NCBI RefSeq assembly: GCF_004519315.1
Contig: NZ_SOZE01000012.1
Span: forward strand, 1-64,000
Reading direction: 5' to 3'
Length of the DNA: 64,000 nt
Origin: Mucilaginibacter psychrotolerans
GTDB taxonomy: Bacteria > Bacteroidota > Bacteroidia > Sphingobacteriales > Sphingobacteriaceae
Shown here: positions 35,498-46,538 of the stretch, piece by piece
Layout of the letters: every line of letters starts with the position of its first letter
Numbering within the stretch: the first letter of the stretch is position 1
Position numbers and translations under genes: made by a program
Notes under the pieces: model-generated
The model's database searches: none
The model's input: the letters and a program-made list of their open reading frames with translations, nothing else
What the model was told of the DNA's origin: nothing

Positions 35498-35888
35498 CCG
35501 CGATCCCAGGGATACGCTGTATAGTGAGGTGCGCAAAGAGTTCGGGGCATATTTTACCGTGGCCGGAAATTCGGTTGGCAGTCTGGTCAGATCCTACCCA
35601 AGGTTTTTTTTCGGGTGTATGGTTTTACTGATGGCCATTTCAATGGTATTATCATTTACTGTTTTTCATCATCCTGATAAAGCCAAAGTTACCACCGTCA
35701 GGAACCAAAATCCAGTTTCCAAAGGTTTTAACCAAATCCTTGAGGCTACCGGAAACATCCGGGAAACCCTGCACCTCAAAAACTTAGTTGATAGTCTGTC
35801 GGCCAAAAAACAATTGAGCGGCACGGACAGCCTCTTATTGGATAGCGCGCTGGAGCGCCTTTCCAGGATTCACCAAACACTCAAATAA
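35475..35888 (+). CDS. TraL-position membrane protein
   Basis: A 137-residue protein, start at 35475 (MWRKIHSNRD), inside the end of traK. It has one transmembrane helix (FFFGCMVLLMAISMVLSFTVF) and a helical C-terminal domain (SLSAKKQLSGTDSLLLDSALERLSRI). Its place between traK and traM is that of traL, but similarity to known TraL is not evident to me. Probably an accessory of the transfer complex. Confidence 0.75.
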   Translation: MWRKIHSNRDPRDTLYSEVRKEFGAYFTVAGNSVGSLVRSYPRFFFGCMVLLMAISMVLSFTVFHHPDKAKVTTVRNQNPVSKGFNQILEATGNIRETLHLKNLVDSLSAKKQLSGTDSLLLDSALERLSRIHQTLK

Positions 35889-35892
35889 ATTT

Positions 35893-37086
35893 ATGAAAAT
35901 TGATTTCAAACAGCCCAAATACGTGCTGCCGGTCATTTTGCTACCTTTTTTGTGCCTGTTCTTTTATGTCTGGCAAAGCGGTTTTTCCAAACCCAAACAG
36001 GCTGTAGCGGTAAATGATGGGCTGAAAGGCACTGTGGGTCAGGTTTCAGCGGATGTCCGCAAGAAGGAACTGGCCGATAAACTGGATGCTTACCGCAATG
36101 CCTACAAAGAGGCTGACGGCCTCACGGCGGTGAACAAAATACCCGGTGATAGTTCGGTAACCCAGCTTTACCATAACAACTATTCGGACTTGCAAAAAAG
36201 AAAGCTGGATTCCATTCAGCACGAGATGCAGCTAAAGTTTGGCTCGGGTAAGCGCAGGGTTTCGGATGGTTTAGGCCATGACCGCCAGGTTGCTCAGGCC
36301 GTAGAGGAAATGAGCCGCCGCCAGGGGAATGTCTCGCGGCCTCCCTTGAAAACGCCAGCCGAAAAAGACCCCATGGAGGTTTTTAAACAACAGATGGCCA
36401 TCATGGACAGCATTAACAAGGCGAATGACCCGGCCTACAAGGAAGAACTGCGAAAGAAACAACTGGCAGAAAAGGCAGCCCGCCTGAAAGAAAGTGAAGT
36501 AAAACTAACGGTCGAAAAGGCTGATGCGGTTTCCAGCGATTTTAATACGGTAATGCCTGAGAAAAAGGCGGCGTTTATCAGCGCGGTGATCGATGAAAAT
36601 ATCACCGGTTATGCAGGTTCCCGTCTCCGGATCAAATTACTGGAAGATATTAAGGCCGGCCGTCACCTTGTAAGAAAAGGCACTTACCTTTTTGCGCGTA
36701 TCTCCGGTTTTTCGGAGCAGAGGGTTACCCTCACTGTAACTTCCATTTTATATGATGGCCAGATCCTTCCAGTAAAACTCGATATCTACGATATGGACGG
36801 AATGCCCGGCCTGTATGTGCCTTCATCCGCATTTCGCGATTTTACCAAGGAACTGGGAAACAACTCTATCCAGGGGGTGACCATTGATGGCAGCTCCGGC
36901 AATAACCAGTTCATCATGAGTTCCCTGGACAAAATGTTTCAATCCACCTCATCTGCCATCGCAGGGCTGATCCGGAAGAATAAGGCAAAGCTAAAATATA
37001 ACTCTTACCTCTATTTGATCGACACCGATGCCTTGCAAAATGAGCAAAAAAGCGACAGCCTTCAGGGCAGCGATAACAAACAATAA
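35893..37086 (+). CDS. traM: TraM, VirB10-like protein
   Basis: A 397-residue protein with an N-terminal transmembrane helix (VLPVILLPFLCLFFYVW), a long charged periplasmic linker (about 60-210) with coiled-coil features, and a C-terminal TraM/VirB10 domain from about 220. That domain has FISAVIDENITGYAGSRLRI, IKAGRHLVRKGTYLFARISGF, and DMDGMPGLYVPSSAFRDF. It spans the envelope and links the ATPases to the outer-membrane pore. Confidence 0.9.
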   Translation: MKIDFKQPKYVLPVILLPFLCLFFYVWQSGFSKPKQAVAVNDGLKGTVGQVSADVRKKELADKLDAYRNAYKEADGLTAVNKIPGDSSVTQLYHNNYSDLQKRKLDSIQHEMQLKFGSGKRRVSDGLGHDRQVAQAVEEMSRRQGNVSRPPLKTPAEKDPMEVFKQQMAIMDSINKANDPAYKEELRKKQLAEKAARLKESEVKLTVEKADAVSSDFNTVMPEKKAAFISAVIDENITGYAGSRLRIKLLEDIKAGRHLVRKGTYLFARISGFSEQRVTLTVTSILYDGQILPVKLDIYDMDGMPGLYVPSSAFRDFTKELGNNSIQGVTIDGSSGNNQFIMSSLDKMFQSTSSAIAGLIRKNKAKLKYNSYLYLIDTDALQNEQKSDSLQGSDNKQ

Positions 37087-37107
37087 ACTCTAAAAAAATC
37101 CAATTAC

Positions 37108-37902
37108 ATGAAAAAGTTATTATTCCTATTGTCGGTGCTGATCGCGCCAGCCTTATACGCGCAGGATAAATTACCGGTGGTTTACCTGCCGGAAAGCCTG
37201 ACCATTCATTTCATTTCCCCGGAACCCATCCAATACGTGGATATTTCTACCAAAGAGGTGATCGGTGACATCCCGCTTAAGAATGTGCTCCGGCTGAAAT
37301 TAAGGGATTCTCTCAAAACTTTTCCGGGTGCTGTGGTAACAATTGCCGGTGAAAAATTCATAGCGCAATATCGGCTGCTGCCTGGATACCCAGGCGTTCC
37401 TACTGAGGTAAACATCATGCAGGTGGAAACGAAACCGCTTGATATTTCGGGTATCGGCCTTTCGCAAAACCAGTTAAGGGCGCTATCACTGAACCTGGTA
37501 GCCAAACGCCCTGATAAACGCATCGAAACCGCAAAGGCCTTTGATATTAAAGGACGTTTAAACCATGTTTACACGCTTGGCGATTATATCTTTCTGGATA
37601 TTTCCTATCAGAATAAAACCAACCTGAAATATGACATCGCCGATATACGGTTTAAGGTGGACGATAAAAAGGTAACCAAGGCGGCAAATAACCAATCCGT
37701 GGAAGTTAAGCCGGAATTCGTGCTGTTTGACCAGTCCTCATTTTCAAAAAGCTACCGGAACATTTTTGTCTTTAGAAAAATGACCTTTCCCGGCAATAAG
37801 GTGTTCCATGCCGAGCTCAGCGAAAAGCAGTTGTCCGGCCGTATCCTGACCCTCTCCATCACTTACCAGGATCTGCTGGATGCAGATACACTGACCAATT
37901 AA
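37108..37902 (+). CDS. traN: TraN, VirB9-like (DUF4138) protein
   Basis: A 264-residue protein with a signal peptide (about 1-18, ALYAQ). The DUF4138/TraN features include LTIHFISPEPIQYVDIS near the N-terminus, DYIFLDISYQNKTNLKYDI and FRKMTFPGNKVFHAELSEKQ, with a final SGRILTLSITYQDLLDADTL. It forms the periplasmic and outer-membrane part of the channel with TraM. It is 22 bp after traM. Confidence 0.9.
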   Translation: MKKLLFLLSVLIAPALYAQDKLPVVYLPESLTIHFISPEPIQYVDISTKEVIGDIPLKNVLRLKLRDSLKTFPGAVVTIAGEKFIAQYRLLPGYPGVPTEVNIMQVETKPLDISGIGLSQNQLRALSLNLVAKRPDKRIETAKAFDIKGRLNHVYTLGDYIFLDISYQNKTNLKYDIADIRFKVDDKKVTKAANNQSVEVKPEFVLFDQSSFSKSYRNIFVFRKMTFPGNKVFHAELSEKQLSGRILTLSITYQDLLDADTLTN

Positions 37903-37917
37903 CGCAACACATTTTTT

Positions 37918-38133
37918 ATGACAGATTCCACAGCTTACGATTATGTCAAGCTCGTGCTGGAAGAGGAATTTTTAAAGGTCTACCTGCGTTTCTCCAACCA
38001 TGGAATTCTCCATTATGAGCTTACTAATATCCTCGAAATATGCGCCCCGCTTGTAAAGGGGCTGGACGAGGACGACCGCTTTCTCAGATATGAAGTGATC
38101 GGAACTATAGCAGATTATTTACAGGAGGTGTAA
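37918..38133 (+). CDS. Small acidic ICE protein, 71 residues
   Basis: A 71-residue, Glu/Asp-rich, probably helical cytosolic protein (MTDSTAYDYVKLVLEEEF, KGLDEDDRFLRYEVIG). No family is recognised. It ends exactly where the next large gene begins (stop TAA abuts ATG), which suggests coupling with the methylase-helicase. Confidence 0.6.
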   Translation: MTDSTAYDYVKLVLEEEFLKVYLRFSNHGILHYELTNILEICAPLVKGLDEDDRFLRYEVIGTIADYLQEV

Positions 38134-41100
38134 ATGGCATTTAACCCGCAAAGGAAGATGGCAGATAACATTTCGGCTATCCGCATTGCGCTGGACTTTA
38201 ACGGCCAGCCGCTGTCTCCCGCCGACCTGAAAACGCTAAAAAAATACGCCGGTTTCGGAGGCCTCAAAGCAGTCTTGTTGCCCCCTGGCGAAATCGATGA
38301 ATGGGACAAATTTGGGGCTTCAATGGCTGATAAAAAGCTTTACCCTCAGGTTATGGAACTGCATAGTCTGCTAAAGGATAAACTGGCCCCGGCAGCCTAT
38401 AAAGCTGCGGTTGATTCTCTGAAAAGCAGTTCTTCCACGGCTTATTATACCCCTGATTTTATTCCGGCCGCAATTTATTCGGCAATGTTTGAAAGCGGCA
38501 TTATCCCAAGACGGCTATATGAACCAAGTGCCGGCGCGGGTATATTCATCGAAGAAGCAATAAAGGTTTTTGGTGAGCTGGAACAGGTGAAGGCGGTAGA
38601 AAAGGATATTCTGACCGGCAAGGTGCTCACCGCGCTTTGTTCGGTTCACCCGGTACCGGTAGAGGTACAGGTAAAAAAACTGGAGGAAACTTCTTCTGCT
38701 GAAAAGGGCCAGTCTGATGTGGTCATCAGCAATATCCCCTTTGGTAAAATCGCCGTGCATGACCCGGCATACAATAAAAGCGGGATCTCATCCAAAGTTC
38801 ATACTTATTTCTTTGCTAAAGGGCTGGATAAAATAAAGGACGGAGGGATTTTGGCTTACATCGTTACCGAGGCATTTCTGAACAATCCCTCCAACGCTAC
38901 CGCCCGTAAATATTTATTTACCTCGGCCGACCTGCTTTCCGTTTCGGTATTACCGGCGAACCTGATGCGGGATAATGCCAATGTGGAAGTGGGCATGCAC
39001 CTGCTATTGGTTCAGAAAAACGATACGAAGGAAACCTTATCCATAGCCGAAAGCCAGTTGATCGATACCGTGGAACGGCAGAACGCCGCAGGTAAGTATT
39101 ACCTGAATGCTTGGCTGGCTGATAAAAATGAACTGGTCTACGCCGATGAGATCATCGAAGGAACCAATGCCAGGGGAAAGGCCTCACGGGTGGCCTGGCA
39201 AAACGGGAACGTTGAAGATATCGGGCCATTACTAAAGGAACAGCTAAAATCCGGGCTGGCCAACCTTGACCGGGCCAAATGGGAAGCGATCTCCTTTACA
39301 AAAAAGGAGGCCCAGCTCAAGCAGTTCACCTATTTGCCGGTACCCGAACCTGAAAAAAAGGATGAAAAACCTTCCGCTGGTTTCGGGCAACTGGGGCTTT
39401 TTGATGCGCCGTTGCAGGCTGACCAGGATAATAAAACCCTTCCTTATTTGGACGATCTCGACCGGCAGTTTATCAATGCAGATACCGTAAGGCTGATCAG
39501 CACCATCCGCACCACCAACAAGCCGGCTCATGACAGTATTGTTTTGCTGACGGCCCGTGCAAAAGCAAATAACAAATACCTCTATAAGCTTTATAGTAAC
39601 CTTTCTGAAATTTCGTTTCCGGGCAAATGGATGACCAGCCTAACCCTTGGGCAAGAGCTGGATGCGCTCTCGGTTAAGCTTAAATCTTTTGGGCACGATT
39701 ACCGCTATGAGGGGGATGCGTCATTGGAGCCGGCATTTAAGCTAATGCCCGACCGGCCAAAAGCATTTACCGCGCTGAAACCTTTTTATGAAAAGGACAC
39801 ACTGGTCATTTTCGGGGGAAAGGTTGGCCTGATCGGTGAGCCGGTGAAATCAGAGGCTTCCTTTGAGGCTTTTGACCCTCAGCCGGAACTGCATTTTTAC
39901 GAGGATTATATTACGCTGCGCGATATTTACCTGGAACTTTCAGCTTATGAAAATGAGCATACCATCCAGCACCCGGAACTGCGGAAGTCGTTAAACCATT
40001 ATTACGAGTCCTTTTTGGGCAAGTACGGGGAGCTGAATAAAAACAGTAACCGCAACCGTATCCTCAATGATCCTGCTTTAGGGTTTAAGATCATATCCTC
40101 GCTCGAAATCAAGGAACAGGATAAGTTCGTCCGGTCGGATATATTTCACGGCCCGCTTTTTCAGCAAAAGGAAATGCTGAAAACGGATGACCCAGCCGAA
40201 GCGCTGGCCAGGTGTCTAAATGATACCGGGCGCGTGGATCTCGGCATTATTTCGCAGGTTACCGGTTTAACTGAGGATGAGGTGATCCTGCAACTCGAAA
40301 AGCAGGTCTTACAAAACCCGCAAACACAGGCATGGGAAACCACTGACAATTACCTTTCGGGGAATGTTGTCGAAAAGTTGAACATCGCGGAAAAACTGGC
40401 CGAAGAGCAGCCTCAAAATTTGCAGATCGCACGGAGCCTGGCTGCGATTCGCCGTGTCCAGCCCGAAAGGATTCCATTTGAAAGACTGGATTTTAATCTT
40501 GGTGAACGCTGGGTGCCGGTCGCCTATTATGAGCGGTTCGCCACTGACCTTTTTAAGCTCGATACAAAAGTTACTTACCTGCCATCGGTGGATGATTACC
40601 GGATCTCCTATGGTAAAAAGGGAAATACCATTACCAACGAGGAATTTTCGGTAAGCCCGAAAGAAAGCCCAAAGGTTACAGGTCGTACCTTACTGGAGTA
40701 TGCGCTGCTCAATACCAGCCCGCATTTTACCTACCATCTTACCCAGTATGGCGAGGAAGTAAGGGTGCCTGACACGGAGGCGATTCAAAACGCGCACCGT
40801 AAGATCGATAATATTAGGGCCCGCTACTTGCTGTGGTTGCTGGAACTGCCGAACGAAGACAAGCAGTTTTTAGAAAAACTTTATAACGATACCTATAACT
40901 GTTATGCGCTCCGTGAATATGACGGCAGCCACCTGACCTTTCCGGGGCTTGACCTGCAAGCGCTAAAAATTCCCTCGCTCTTCAGTTCGCAAACAAACGC
41001 CGCCTGGCGGCTGATACAAAACAACGGTGGGCTGATCGACCATGAAGTGGGTTTAGGCAAAACGCTGACCATGATCATTTCAGCCATGGAAATGAAACGG

Positions 41101-43608
41101 CTGAGCATTGTTCATAAACCTATGATCCTCGCGCTCAAAGCGAATGTGCAGCAGATCACCGATACCTTCAGGCTGGCTTATCCCAAGGCAAAATTGCTCG
41201 CGCCGGGCGAAAATGATTTTGAACCGGCGAAGCGCAAGCGGATATTTCATGAGATACAGAATAATAATTGGGATTGTATAATCCTAACGCATGACCAGTT
41301 TGGCAAAATACCGCAAGACCCCGAGATACAACGGCAGATACTCTCATTGGAACTGGATAACACCGAATTAGACATGCAATCGGTGCAGAATGCCGGCGAG
41401 GAAATCTCAAAAGAGATGCTGAAGGGTTTGGAGATCAGGAAGGAAAACCTGGAAGCCAAGCTGAAAGATGTGATGGACAGGATCGCCCAGCGCAAGGACA
41501 GCGGTATCACTTTCCGGGATATGAATATCGATCATTTGTTCATCGATGAATCCCACAAGTTCAAAAACTTGACGTTCACAACCCGTCACACGAAAGTTGC
41601 AGGTTTGGGGAACTTGGCAGGTAGCCAAAAGGCGCTCAATATGTTGTTTGCCATCCGCACCTTGCAGGACAAGATGGATAGTGACCTATGCGCCACCTTT
41701 CTTTCGGGTACGCCAATCTCCAACAGCCTCACCGAGATGTACCTGATCTTTAAGTACCTCCGTCCGAAGGAACTGGAAAGGCAGTGTATTTCCAATTTCG
41801 ATGCCTGGGCAGCGGTGTACGCCCGTAAAACAGTTGATTTTGAGTTTACCGTAACCAACGAGATCAGGGCTAAGGAAAGGTTCCGCCATTTTATCAAGGT
41901 ACCGGAGCTGGCGCTCTTTTACAACCAGATTACCGATTACAAAACCGCCAAGCATATCAATCTTGACAAGCCAGAAATCGATGAAACGCTGGTCAACATC
42001 AAACCTACCCCTGAACAGCAGGATTTTATCAAACGCCTCATGCAATTCGCCAAAACGGGCGATGCGACAATCATCGGACGAGCGCCGCTTACCAAGCAAG
42101 AGGATAAGGGCAGAATGCTCATTGCCACCAACTATGCCAAAAAAATGGCGGTGGATATGCGGTTGGTGAACCCTGAAAAATATGGCGACAACCTCGGTAA
42201 CAAAGTGAATGTCTGTGCAAGGAATGTAGCGGAAATTTATCATGAAAGCACAACGCATAAGGGTACGCAGATCATTTTCAGCGATATCGGCACGCCGAAA
42301 ACTAATGAGTTCAATGTTTACGATGCCCTAAAAGAAAAGCTGGTCAGGGATTTTAATGTCCCGGCAAACCAGATCACCTTTATTCACGATTGGGCTACCG
42401 ACCGCCAGCGCAAGGAATTGTTCAAAAAAATGAATGCCGGTGAAATCAGGATACTGATCGGCAGCACCGAAAAAGCCGGTACCGGTCTGAACGTCCAGGA
42501 GCGGATCGTTGCCATGCACCACCTGGATATTCCATGGAAGCCATCGGAGTTGGAGCAGCGAAACGGCCGTGGTGCAAGGCAGGGCAACTGGCTGGCCAAA
42601 ATGTTTTATGGCAATAAGGTCCGCAATTTCATTTACGCGGTGGAACAGTCATTGGATAACTACAAATTCAACCTGTTAAAGAACAAGCAAATCTTTATCA
42701 GCCAGATGAAAAACAGCGAGCTTTCGGTACGTACTTTGGACGAGGGCGCGATGGATGAGCAAAGCGGTATGAGCTTTTCAGAATACATCGCCATTTTATC
42801 CGGTGATACTTCCTTACTGGAAAAAACGCGTCTGGAAAAAAAGATAGCCGAACTGGAAGGCTATAAGGGTGCGCACTTTAAGGAAGTTTCGCGTAGCCGC
42901 TACCTCCTGGAAGATCTGGAAAAGAAAAGCCAAAGCACCCGTACTACGCTTGGTTTGGTTCACCAGGACGAAAAGGCCTATAAACATGCGTTAAAGTTTG
43001 ATGAAGAGGGAACCAAATTAAACCTGATCCAGCTGAAGGATCTAACGCAGGCCGACGCGGCTGGTGTCGGTAAATACCTGATCGAAATGTACAAAAGTTG
43101 GCAGCCTACTGAGATAGGTAAATCAGAATTGCATTTGGGCCAGCTATACGGGTTCGATCTGTTTATCCGCCGAAAAGTACAGACTGTGGAGACGGAGTTT
43201 TCAAGCCGCCTGGAACAGGTTACCTCGCTTTATGCCGAAAGCCGCACGACAGGTATTAAATACCTCCAAAACGGCGGGGCACCGAATATTGATAACCCCA
43301 AGCTGGCGGCCCGTTATTTTTTGGATGCCATTCACCGGGTGGTGGGTATGGCAGAACGGTATGAAAAGGAGTTAGCCGAGATCGATACCCAAATCCCCGA
43401 AGTTCAGGAGCTCACCCAAAGGCCTTTTGAACAGGAATATGAACTGGCCTCTTTGAAAAGAGAGCGGGATTTGCTTGATCAGAAGATCAGCCAAAAAATC
43501 GCTGAAAACGAAAAGACGGCGCAGGCAGAGAAATTGTTCAAAGACGAAACCCCGAAAGTGGACGAACCTGAATTGGAAGTTGTGCCTACTGTGATCAAAC
43601 GCCGCTAA
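38134..43608 (+). CDS. DarB-like N6-methylase/SNF2 helicase fusion
   Basis: A 1824-residue protein. An N-terminal AdoMet methylase domain (about 90-300) has an AGAGIF motif I ([14 protein letters not shown]) and a motif IV SNIPFG near residue 198 in place of NPPF/Y. A SNF2/superfamily 2 helicase follows: Walker [13 protein letters not shown] near 968-978, motif [13 protein letters not shown] near 1137, and motif [20 protein letters not shown] near 1465-1482. The C-terminus is a coiled coil (about 1560-1820). Such giant proteins are found in phage P1 (DarB) and many conjugative elements, and protect incoming DNA against restriction. It is followed by a terminator. Confidence 0.88.
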   Translation: MAFNPQRKMADNISAIRIALDFNGQPLSPADLKTLKKYAGFGGLKAVLLPPGEIDEWDKFGASMADKKLYPQVMELHSLLKDKLAPAAYKAAVDSLKSSSSTAYYTPDFIPAAIYSAMFESGIIPRRLYEPSAGAGIFIEEAIKVFGELEQVKAVEKDILTGKVLTALCSVHPVPVEVQVKKLEETSSAEKGQSDVVISNIPFGKIAVHDPAYNKSGISSKVHTYFFAKGLDKIKDGGILAYIVTEAFLNNPSNATARKYLFTSADLLSVSVLPANLMRDNANVEVGMHLLLVQKNDTKETLSIAESQLIDTVERQNAAGKYYLNAWLADKNELVYADEIIEGTNARGKASRVAWQNGNVEDIGPLLKEQLKSGLANLDRAKWEAISFTKKEAQLKQFTYLPVPEPEKKDEKPSAGFGQLGLFDAPLQADQDNKTLPYLDDLDRQFINADTVRLISTIRTTNKPAHDSIVLLTARAKANNKYLYKLYSNLSEISFPGKWMTSLTLGQELDALSVKLKSFGHDYRYEGDASLEPAFKLMPDRPKAFTALKPFYEKDTLVIFGGKVGLIGEPVKSEASFEAFDPQPELHFYEDYITLRDIYLELSAYENEHTIQHPELRKSLNHYYESFLGKYGELNKNSNRNRILNDPALGFKIISSLEIKEQDKFVRSDIFHGPLFQQKEMLKTDDPAEALARCLNDTGRVDLGIISQVTGLTEDEVILQLEKQVLQNPQTQAWETTDNYLSGNVVEKLNIAEKLAEEQPQNLQIARSLAAIRRVQPERIPFERLDFNLGERWVPVAYYERFATDLFKLDTKVTYLPSVDDYRISYGKKGNTITNEEFSVSPKESPKVTGRTLLEYALLNTSPHFTYHLTQYGEEVRVPDTEAIQNAHRKIDNIRARYLLWLLELPNEDKQFLEKLYNDTYNCYALREYDGSHLTFPGLDLQALKIPSLFSSQTNAAWRLIQNNGGLIDHEVGLGKTLTMIISAMEMKRLSIVHKPMILALKANVQQITDTFRLAYPKAKLLAPGENDFEPAKRKRIFHEIQNNNWDCIILTHDQFGKIPQDPEIQRQILSLELDNTELDMQSVQNAGEEISKEMLKGLEIRKENLEAKLKDVMDRIAQRKDSGITFRDMNIDHLFIDESHKFKNLTFTTRHTKVAGLGNLAGSQKALNMLFAIRTLQDKMDSDLCATFLSGTPISNSLTEMYLIFKYLRPKELERQCISNFDAWAAVYARKTVDFEFTVTNEIRAKERFRHFIKVPELALFYNQITDYKTAKHINLDKPEIDETLVNIKPTPEQQDFIKRLMQFAKTGDATIIGRAPLTKQEDKGRMLIATNYAKKMAVDMRLVNPEKYGDNLGNKVNVCARNVAEIYHESTTHKGTQIIFSDIGTPKTNEFNVYDALKEKLVRDFNVPANQITFIHDWATDRQRKELFKKMNAGEIRILIGSTEKAGTGLNVQERIVAMHHLDIPWKPSELEQRNGRGARQGNWLAKMFYGNKVRNFIYAVEQSLDNYKFNLLKNKQIFISQMKNSELSVRTLDEGAMDEQSGMSFSEYIAILSGDTSLLEKTRLEKKIAELEGYKGAHFKEVSRSRYLLEDLEKKSQSTRTTLGLVHQDEKAYKHALKFDEEGTKLNLIQLKDLTQADAAGVGKYLIEMYKSWQPTEIGKSELHLGQLYGFDLFIRRKVQTVETEFSSRLEQVTSLYAESRTTGIKYLQNGGAPNIDNPKLAARYFLDAIHRVVGMAERYEKELAEIDTQIPEVQELTQRPFEQEYELASLKRERDLLDQKISQKIAENEKTAQAEKLFKDETPKVDEPELEVVPTVIKRR

Positions 43609-43616
43609 TTTCTTCA

Positions 43617-43647
43617 AGCCACCCGAAGCATCCGGTGGCTTTTTTAT
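43617..43647 (+). terminator. Intrinsic terminator after the methylase-helicase
   Basis: AGCCACC pairs with GGTGGCT over a short loop and is followed by a run of seven T. It separates the helicase gene from the coupling-protein gene, whose start lies 15 bp on. Confidence 0.8.
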
Positions 43648-43662
43648 TTCAATACGTTTATT

Positions 43663-45663
43663 ATGGAAGAAACCAGAGAGCAACAAAAGCTTCACGGCTT
43701 CTTGCAATGCCTCATATACCTTTCCATCGGTTTAGAAGCGGCCATATTTATTTACCACGATGCCCCTTTCTGGGGCATTTTTTTTACCCCGCTTGACCGG
43801 ATCGGCCGCTTAATTATTTATTCCAGCCTGGTCTACAGCAAGCTTGCAACGTTTGGACTCATCTGCCTGGTTAGTATCGGTACGCTGGCAAAAAAGAAAA
43901 CAGACCTCGACCTTAAAAAACATATCGTCTACCCGCTTGCACTCGGTCTGTTATTATTTTTTGGCTGCCTTGTTTTTGCGGGTCGTGCCTCCCCGTTAGC
44001 GTTCGCTTATACGAGCTGGTATAACCTGCTTTACATGGCCTGCTCCTTTACAGGAGCTATCCTGGTGAGCCTTTCTATGGACAATATCTCCAAGTTTATC
44101 CGCTCCGGACTCGGTAAGGATAAATGGAATACGGAAGCGGAAAGTTTTATGCAGCCGGTTAAAAAACTGGAAACGCCCTACTCGGTAAACATCCCGATGC
44201 TCTTTTATTTTAAGGGCAAGGTCTGGAAAGGCTGGGTCAATATCTGCAATGTTTTCCGAGGCACGATGGTGATCGGTACGCCGGGCAGCGGCAAGAGTTT
44301 TTCGGTCGTTAACCCTTTTATCCGCCAATTAATTGCCAAAGAATTTGCGGTTTGCCTTTATGATTTCAAGTTTCCCGACCTCGGCCAAATCGCTTATTAC
44401 CATTATTTGTTGGCCAAGCAGAACGGCAAACTAAAAGGTTTCGCCTTTCATGTGATCAACCTTAATGATATCGAGAAGAGCCGCCGCATCAATCCCTGGA
44501 AAGCGGACTATATCAAATCGCTGGCCGATGCGGCAGAAACTGCCGAGGCATTGGTGGAAGCTTTGAAAAAGGGTGACCGCTCAGGCGGCAGCGACCAGTT
44601 TTTTACGCAATCTGCTATTAACTTCCTGGCATCATGTGTCTATTTCATGAGCAAGTATAAGGGAGGCATTTATTCCAGTTTTCCGCATGTACTGGCGTTG
44701 CTGAACCATTCCTATGAGGATATTTTTAACGCGCTCACCTCTGAACCAGAACTGCGGTCGTTATTGTCGCCGTTCATGACGGCTTACAATGCGAAAGCAA
44801 CCGACCAATTAGAGGGGCAGATTGGTACTTTAAAGATATTTATCAGCCGTTTGGCCACCAAGGAAACTTATTGGGTTTTCTCGGGCAATGATTTCGACCT
44901 GAAAATATCTGACAGGGAAAAGCCCGGCATGCTGGTATTGGCAAATGATCCCAATACGCAAAACATCAATTCAGCTTGCTATTCCATTATCATTAACCGG
45001 CTGACCAAGCTGATCAATACCAAAGGCAATTTGCCATCGGCCCTGATCGTGGATGAGGTGCCCACTTTATTCGTCCACCGGGTGGAAAACCTGATAGCAA
45101 CTGCCAGGTCCAATAAGGTGGCGGTGCTTATGGGGCTTCAGGAATTGCCGCAATTTAACCAGCAATACGGTAAGGATACGGCTGCGACCATCACCGCCGT
45201 AGTAGGTAATGTATTATCCGGCTCCGTCAGGAACAAGGAAACTTTGGAATGGCTGGAACGGCTGTTCGGTAAATCGAAACAGATTGGCGAAGGGTTATCC
45301 ATTGACCGCAACAAAACTTCCACATCATTAAACGAAAAATTAGAAGTATTGATACCAGCCGGAAAAATTGCCTCGCTGAACTCAGGCGAATTGGTTGGTG
45401 TCATCGCCGCAGATGCCCAGGAAAAGTTTACCGGACAGTTTGATACTTCTGCCATCAATTGCCGGATAAACCTGGACATAGAGGCGATCAAACATGAGGA
45501 AAAAGGCTTTAAGCAGCTGCCGGTTTATTATGATTTTGGTGGCAAACAGGAGGATAGGCTTCGACAGAACTTCAACCTCATCACCCAGCAGATCCAGGAA
45601 ATGGTCTTATCCTTTAAACCGCAGGCCGCCGCAACACCCGCTAAAGCAACGATGAAGAAATGA
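43663..45663 (+). CDS. Type IV coupling protein (VirD4/TraG family)
   Basis: A 666-residue coupling ATPase. Three to four N-terminal transmembrane helices occupy residues 20-150. The cytosolic ATPase domain begins with Walker A (GTMVIGTPGSGKSFSVV, near 206-213), then FAVCLYDFKFPDL, and Walker B in PSALIVDEVPTLF near 460. It brings the relaxase-DNA complex to the channel. In CTnDOT-like elements this gene is often called mobC. It overlaps the next gene by 4 bp. Confidence 0.9.
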   Translation: MEETREQQKLHGFLQCLIYLSIGLEAAIFIYHDAPFWGIFFTPLDRIGRLIIYSSLVYSKLATFGLICLVSIGTLAKKKTDLDLKKHIVYPLALGLLLFFGCLVFAGRASPLAFAYTSWYNLLYMACSFTGAILVSLSMDNISKFIRSGLGKDKWNTEAESFMQPVKKLETPYSVNIPMLFYFKGKVWKGWVNICNVFRGTMVIGTPGSGKSFSVVNPFIRQLIAKEFAVCLYDFKFPDLGQIAYYHYLLAKQNGKLKGFAFHVINLNDIEKSRRINPWKADYIKSLADAAETAEALVEALKKGDRSGGSDQFFTQSAINFLASCVYFMSKYKGGIYSSFPHVLALLNHSYEDIFNALTSEPELRSLLSPFMTAYNAKATDQLEGQIGTLKIFISRLATKETYWVFSGNDFDLKISDREKPGMLVLANDPNTQNINSACYSIIINRLTKLINTKGNLPSALIVDEVPTLFVHRVENLIATARSNKVAVLMGLQELPQFNQQYGKDTAATITAVVGNVLSGSVRNKETLEWLERLFGKSKQIGEGLSIDRNKTSTSLNEKLEVLIPAGKIASLNSGELVGVIAADAQEKFTGQFDTSAINCRINLDIEAIKHEEKGFKQLPVYYDFGGKQEDRLRQNFNLITQQIQEMVLSFKPQAAATPAKATMKK

Positions 45664-46079
45664 ACGAAGATCCAAACGAGGTACAGCTGCCCGCCCATGT
45701 ACTGGTACATCCTGAACTGACAAATGACCCGGCAAACAAACAAGGTGAGATCGGTTTTATAACCGCCGCCATTTTGAATACGGATGAATTTTATATTGGT
45801 TTCGATGATTCCGAGGTGGGGTTTTATGGCGCGGATGCTTTACTCATGTTAAAAGACCCTGAACAGCTTTACGAGTATATCGATCAGAACTTTGGGAAAC
45901 TTTCCACCAGGGACTTTAAGGACCTCAAAAATATTGTTTTGCTGCAATTGCATGGCACGGAAAAACATACCCGTGCCGCACTGGAGCTGGTTCAGAAAAA
46001 CAATGGCATCCGCGATGCCGCAACGATGGGCTTAGACAACTTCCTCGGACTGAGCCAACAAAAGGGGTTGAAAAGGTAG
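45660..46079 (+). CDS. Triplicated small ICE protein, copy 1
   Basis: A 139-residue protein of a family present three times in a row. The shared pattern is a hydrophobic strand near residue 12, GEIGFITAA, DEFYIGFDDSEVGFYGADALLMLKDPEQLYEYI, then a helical end (KNIVLLQLHGTEKHTRAALEL). The N-terminal part looks like a small beta-barrel. No function known. It overlaps the coupling-protein gene by 4 bp. Confidence 0.7.
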   Translation: MNEDPNEVQLPAHVLVHPELTNDPANKQGEIGFITAAILNTDEFYIGFDDSEVGFYGADALLMLKDPEQLYEYIDQNFGKLSTRDFKDLKNIVLLQLHGTEKHTRAALELVQKNNGIRDAATMGLDNFLGLSQQKGLKR

Positions 46080-46110
46080 ACCCCGTTTATCCACCAATTA
46101 TTAAAGCATA

Positions 46111-46518
46111 ATGATCAAAGCGGAAGAAACCACCGGCTTAATGGTCATGGTGAGTCCGGTTCTCTGGACTTCTGACTATGCCGGTAAGCTTGGGCTCATC
46201 GAATTTGCCGACTACAGCCGGGATGAAATTTGGGTAGGTTTTGAGGATGAGGAAGAACTCTGTTTTAGTTCAAAAACCTTATTCATCCTCAAACCACCGA
46301 AGGAATTGAAAGCATTGGCCGAAAATAGAAATGGGGCCTTATGGCAACCCGTACCTCAAAATCTGCAGGCCATCGCCTGGTTGCAAAACACCGGGTCAGC
46401 AAAACAGCTAAAGAAAGCCTTTGAGCTATTACAGGATGATCCCGAACTACACCGCTGGGCCACCGTCCGGCTGAATGAAGCCGTAGACCTTGACCCGGCG
46501 CGAAAAATAGGCAGGTAA
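46111..46518 (+). CDS. Triplicated small ICE protein, copy 2
   Basis: A 135-residue paralogue of the preceding protein: GKLGLIEFADYSRDEIWVGFEDEEELCFSSKTLFILK aligns with the GEIGF... region of copy 1, and the helical end (NTGSAKQLKKAFELLQDDPEL) aligns as well. It is the most diverged of the three in its central strand. Function unknown. Confidence 0.7.
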   Translation: MIKAEETTGLMVMVSPVLWTSDYAGKLGLIEFADYSRDEIWVGFEDEEELCFSSKTLFILKPPKELKALAENRNGALWQPVPQNLQAIAWLQNTGSAKQLKKAFELLQDDPELHRWATVRLNEAVDLDPARKIGR

Positions 46519-46538
46519 AATCTTAAACAAAAAATATC

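Noticed and set aside
41686..42258. 190-codon minus-strand frame inside the methylase-helicase gene
   Set aside because: The plus strand carries conserved helicase motifs here; the opposite frame has none.
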